Source of the DNA: Glandiceps talaboti
Taxonomy: Eukaryota; Hemichordata; Enteropneusta; Spengelidae
Assembly: GCF_964340395.1 (NCBI RefSeq)
Contig: NC_135555.1
Span: 27,926,725 to 27,990,724 of the forward strand
Direction of reading: 5' to 3'
Length of the DNA: 64,000 bases
Numbering within the stretch: the stretch's first letter is position 1; the number at the start of each line of letters is the position of its first letter. Of this stretch, positions 60,756-64,000 are shown piece by piece. The notes under the pieces are model-generated. The model was not told where the DNA came from and did not search any database. It saw only the letters and a program-made list of their open reading frames with translations. The position numbers and the translations under genes were made by a program.

Positions 60756-63145
60756 TATCTGATTTACCCTACATATCTGATCTACATTACATTTCTGATT
60801 TACTCTACATATCAAATTTACCCTAGATAGGGGATTTTCCCTACATATAGGATTTACTCTACATATCCGATTTACCCTACATATCTGATTTACCCTACAT
60901 ATCTGATTTACCCTATATATCTGATTTACCGTACATATCTGATTTACCCTATATACAGTATTTCCCTCCATATAGGATTGACCCAACATATATGATACCT
61001 GATTTACCTTACAGATCTGATTTACCCTATATATGGGATTTACCCTACATATCTGATTTACTCTACATTTGGGATTTACCCTATATATCTAATTTACTCT
61101 ACATTTGGGATTTACCCTAAATATAGCATCTACCCTACATATCTGACTTACCCTACAGATCTGATTTACCCTACTTATCTGATTTACACTACATATCTTA
61201 TTTACCCTACATATAGGATTTACTCTACATATCTCATTTACCCTATATATTGGACTTACTCTACATATTGGAATTATCCAAGATATAGAATATTACTCTA
61301 TTACTCTACATATCAGTTTACCCTAAATAGACGATTTTCCATACATATTGGATTTACCCTACATGTCTGATTTACCCTACATATCTTATTTACCCTACAT
61401 ATTGAATTTATCCAACATACAGAATATTACCCTACATATACGATTTACCCTACATATCTGATTTACTCTACATATAGGATTTACCCTACATATCTGATTT
61501 ACCCTATATATCTGATTTACCCTACATATCTGATTTACATTACATTTCTGATTTACTCTACATATCAGATTTACCCTAAATAGGGGATTTTCCGTAAATA
61601 TAGGATTTACTCTACATATCTGATTTACCGTACATGTCTGATTTACCCTATATATAGGATTTTACCCTACATATCTGATTTACCCTACATATCTGATTTA
61701 CTCTACATTTGGGATTTACCCTACATATCTGATTTACTCTACATTTGAGATTTACCCTAAATATAGGATTTACCCTACATATCTGATTTACCCTACATAT
61801 CTGATTTACCCTACATATGTGATTTACCCTATATATAGGATTTACCCTACATATCTGATTTACCCTACATATAGGATTTACCCTACATATGTGATTTACC
61901 CTATATATAGGATTTACCCTACATATCTGATTTACCCTACATATCTGATTTACTCTACATTTGGGATTTACCCTACATATCTGATTTACTCTACATTTGA
62001 GATTTACCCTATATATAGGATTTACCCTACATATCTGATTTACCCTACATATAGGATTTACCCTACATATGTGATTTACCCTATATATAGGATTTACCCT
62101 ACATATCTGATTTACCCTACATATCTGATTTACTCTACATTTGGGATTTACCCTACATATCTGATTTACCCTACATATCTGATTTACCCTACATATAGGA
62201 TTTACCCTACATATCTGATTTACCCTAAATATAGGATTTACCCTACATATCTGATTTACCCTACATATCTGATTTACCCTACCAGTACATATCTGATTTA
62301 CCCTACATATCTGATTTACCCTACATATCTGATTTACTCTACGTATATGATTTACTCCACATTTCTGATTCATCCAACATATAGAATATTACTGTATTTA
62401 TCTGAATTACCCTACATATCTGATTTACTCTACACATCCGATTTGCTCTACATATATACTCTTACCCTATATATATGATTTACTCTACCTATCTGATTCA
62501 TCCAACATATAGAATATTACTCTATTTATCTGAATTACCCTACTTATCTGATTTACACTACATATCTTATTACATATATGATTTACCCTATATATAGGTT
62601 TTACCGTACATATCTCATTTACCCTACATATTGGATTTACTCTACAGATTGGATTCATCCAACATATAGAATATTACTCTATATATCTGAATTACCCTAC
62701 TTATCTGATTTACACTACATATCTTATTACATATATGATTTACCCTATATATAGGTTTTACCGTACATATCTCATTTACCCTACATATTGGATTTACTCT
62801 ACAGATTGGATTCATCCAACATATAGAATATTACTCTATATATCTGATTTACCCTATATATAGTATTTACCGTACATATTTGATTTACTCTACATATAGG
62901 ATTTACTCTACATATCTGATTTACCTGGTATATCTGATTTACCCTATATATAGTATTTACCGTACATATTTGATTTACTCTACATATAGGATTTACTCTA
63001 CATATCTGATTTACCCTGTATATCTGATTTACCCTATATATAGTATTTACCATACATATCTGATTTACTCTACATATAGGATTTACCCTACATATCTGAT
63101 TTACCCTGTATATCTAATATACTCTACATATCAGATTTACCCTAA
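60756..63145. repeat. 2.4-kb array of an 18-bp unit
   Basis: The unit TACCCTACATATCTGATT (variants TATAGGATT, TTTGGGATT, ATAGTATT) repeats roughly 130 times. Blocks of several units recur as longer periods: 61819-61930 resembles 61999-62110, and 62513-62690 is nearly repeated at 62670-62850, with further copies to 63110. Since 18 is a multiple of three, several frames on both strands stay open (RVNQIC repeats on minus, TYLIYP repeats on plus); these are not called as genes. Confidence 0.95.
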
Positions 63146-63159
63146 GGCTGCTTTCACAA

Positions 63160-63335
63160 AAACTTGTTGGGGGGGGGGGTCGGGAGATTTTTTTGTAAAA
63201 CCCTAATTTTTTTCAAGTACCCCTGCCATATTCCAAACATTTTCAAGTACCCCCCTGCCAAAGCCCCAAATATTTTAAGTACCCCCCCCCCCCCTGAATA
63301 AATTTTCAAGTACCCCTCACCCGAATAAATTTTTG
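63160..63335. repeat. C/G-run tandem repeat with TTTTCAAGTACCCC unit
   Basis: G10+ at 63169-63179, then four copies of a ~35-base unit ending in CAAGTACCCC with C runs up to 14. Similar in style to 8080-8215. Confidence 0.75.
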
Positions 63336-64000
63336 GGGGAATACTCTTCCTGTGCATTATCATTCCATACCAAGTACAAAACTGTACATAATACACTTAA
63401 TACCACCTTTGTCCATTACATATATAATCAATTTGTATATTGTGTGTATATATATACACAAACACCAGTTAAAACAAAATGTTATATTAACCAGTGCATT
63501 GCCTTTCCAAAAAACAGCATATACTTGTAAATGAATTACACTTTGAATAACTCTTGTAAAATGATCAGCAGACCAACTGAGTCTTTGTTTTCTGTTCAAT
63601 ATTGTATTAGTACATTATACTAGTAGTGTTACAGTTGAATGTCATTTTAGTTGTATTTGCAAATATTGTGATACACATGTTATCTAAAGAGAGTTTTATA
63701 TACTGTATTGTTCCAGTTCAGTTTCCTAAATGTGTGCTAAAAGAAATCAAATTGGTCTAAATAACACAGAAAAAACTCTTAATAAAATGCATTAATTGCC
63801 ATGTATCCCATTCTTGTTTGATGTAAATTAGTTCAATATAATGTCAAAAGAAAATAAATGTATGACTCAAAAATGCCAGCCACATTTCATCTAACAGAAT
63901 AGGAATCAAGTGATATATATTAGTGGTAATGATAATTAAGATGGCCCTATTATCATAGTAATTGTATATCTTAATGAACCTGGTAATACATTTACCTTGT
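63336..64000. other. No gene recognised
   Basis: A/T-rich sequence to the window end without supported exons, RNA genes or element ends. Confidence 0.5.

Noticed and set aside
60756-63145. Long open frames with repeated RVNQIC or TYLIYP hexapeptides
   Set aside because: They arise from an 18-bp tandem repeat whose period is a multiple of three; both strands are open, and no start, splice or codon signal supports translation.
1-64000. CRISPR array, tRNA, rRNA or bacterial operon signals
   Set aside because: Tandem repeats here are direct satellites without spacers of CRISPR type, and no tRNA or rRNA signature was noticed by eye; the sequence is eukaryotic.

Overview
This window is eukaryotic, from an animal genome, most likely an aquatic invertebrate. 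It has spliced genes with GT-AG introns, an NSMAF/FAN orthologue end, many satellites and minisatellites, and abundant mobile DNA (Polinton, DIRS-like, several non-LTR retrotransposon pieces, foldback MITEs). I cannot name the species from sequence alone. No rRNA, tRNA or CRISPR was seen.

Layout. 0-2.6 kb: the last two exons of an NSMAF-like WD40 gene (+); the intron between them is swollen by 33-bp and 151-bp tandem arrays. 3-6 kb: simple repeats and a five-copy ~380-bp satellite. 6.6-7.7 kb: a small unidentified gene (-) reconstructed from splice sites. 8.4-9.3 kb: tandem repeats. 9.4-11.6 kb: a decayed, truncated DIRS-like retrotransposon (-). 12.1-16.6 kb: scattered short exons of an unidentified gene (-). 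18.7-20.6 kb: a decayed DNA transposon holding two copies of a foldback MITE. 20.6-26.4 kb: mostly nothing recognisable, then a GC-richer duplicated stretch.

26.5-55.4 kb is the core. A RecQ-family helicase gene (+; exons 26793-27008, 27127-27419, 46668-47544) converges on a four-exon DUF6589-type gene (-, 50265-55333). Both give full-length, phase-consistent reading frames (461 and 864 aa) when spliced. The helicase gene carries a 109-bp MITE with a 9-bp target duplication that appears to be used as an intron. Its large intron holds an 18,061-bp Polinton/Maverick (27595-45655) with ~290-bp terminal inverted repeats and a perfect 6-bp target duplication (ATGGTG). A 21-bp inverted match (19/21) outside the two 5' ends suggests that the helicase/DUF6589 pair may itself be a large transposon, so this would be transposon within transposon.

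The Polinton carries protein-primed-type DNA polymerase B, chromodomain integrase, FtsK/A32-like packaging ATPase, double-jelly-roll major capsid protein, a candidate minor capsid protein, zinc-finger proteins and a set of small membrane proteins. About half the genes are broken by single stops or frameshifts although its two ends are almost identical. I saw no adenain-like protease.

55.5-64 kb: a 5'-truncated non-LTR retrotransposon with a long intact reverse transcriptase, another foldback MITE, a reverse-transcriptase-tail fragment, a long TA run and a 2.4-kb array of an 18-bp unit.
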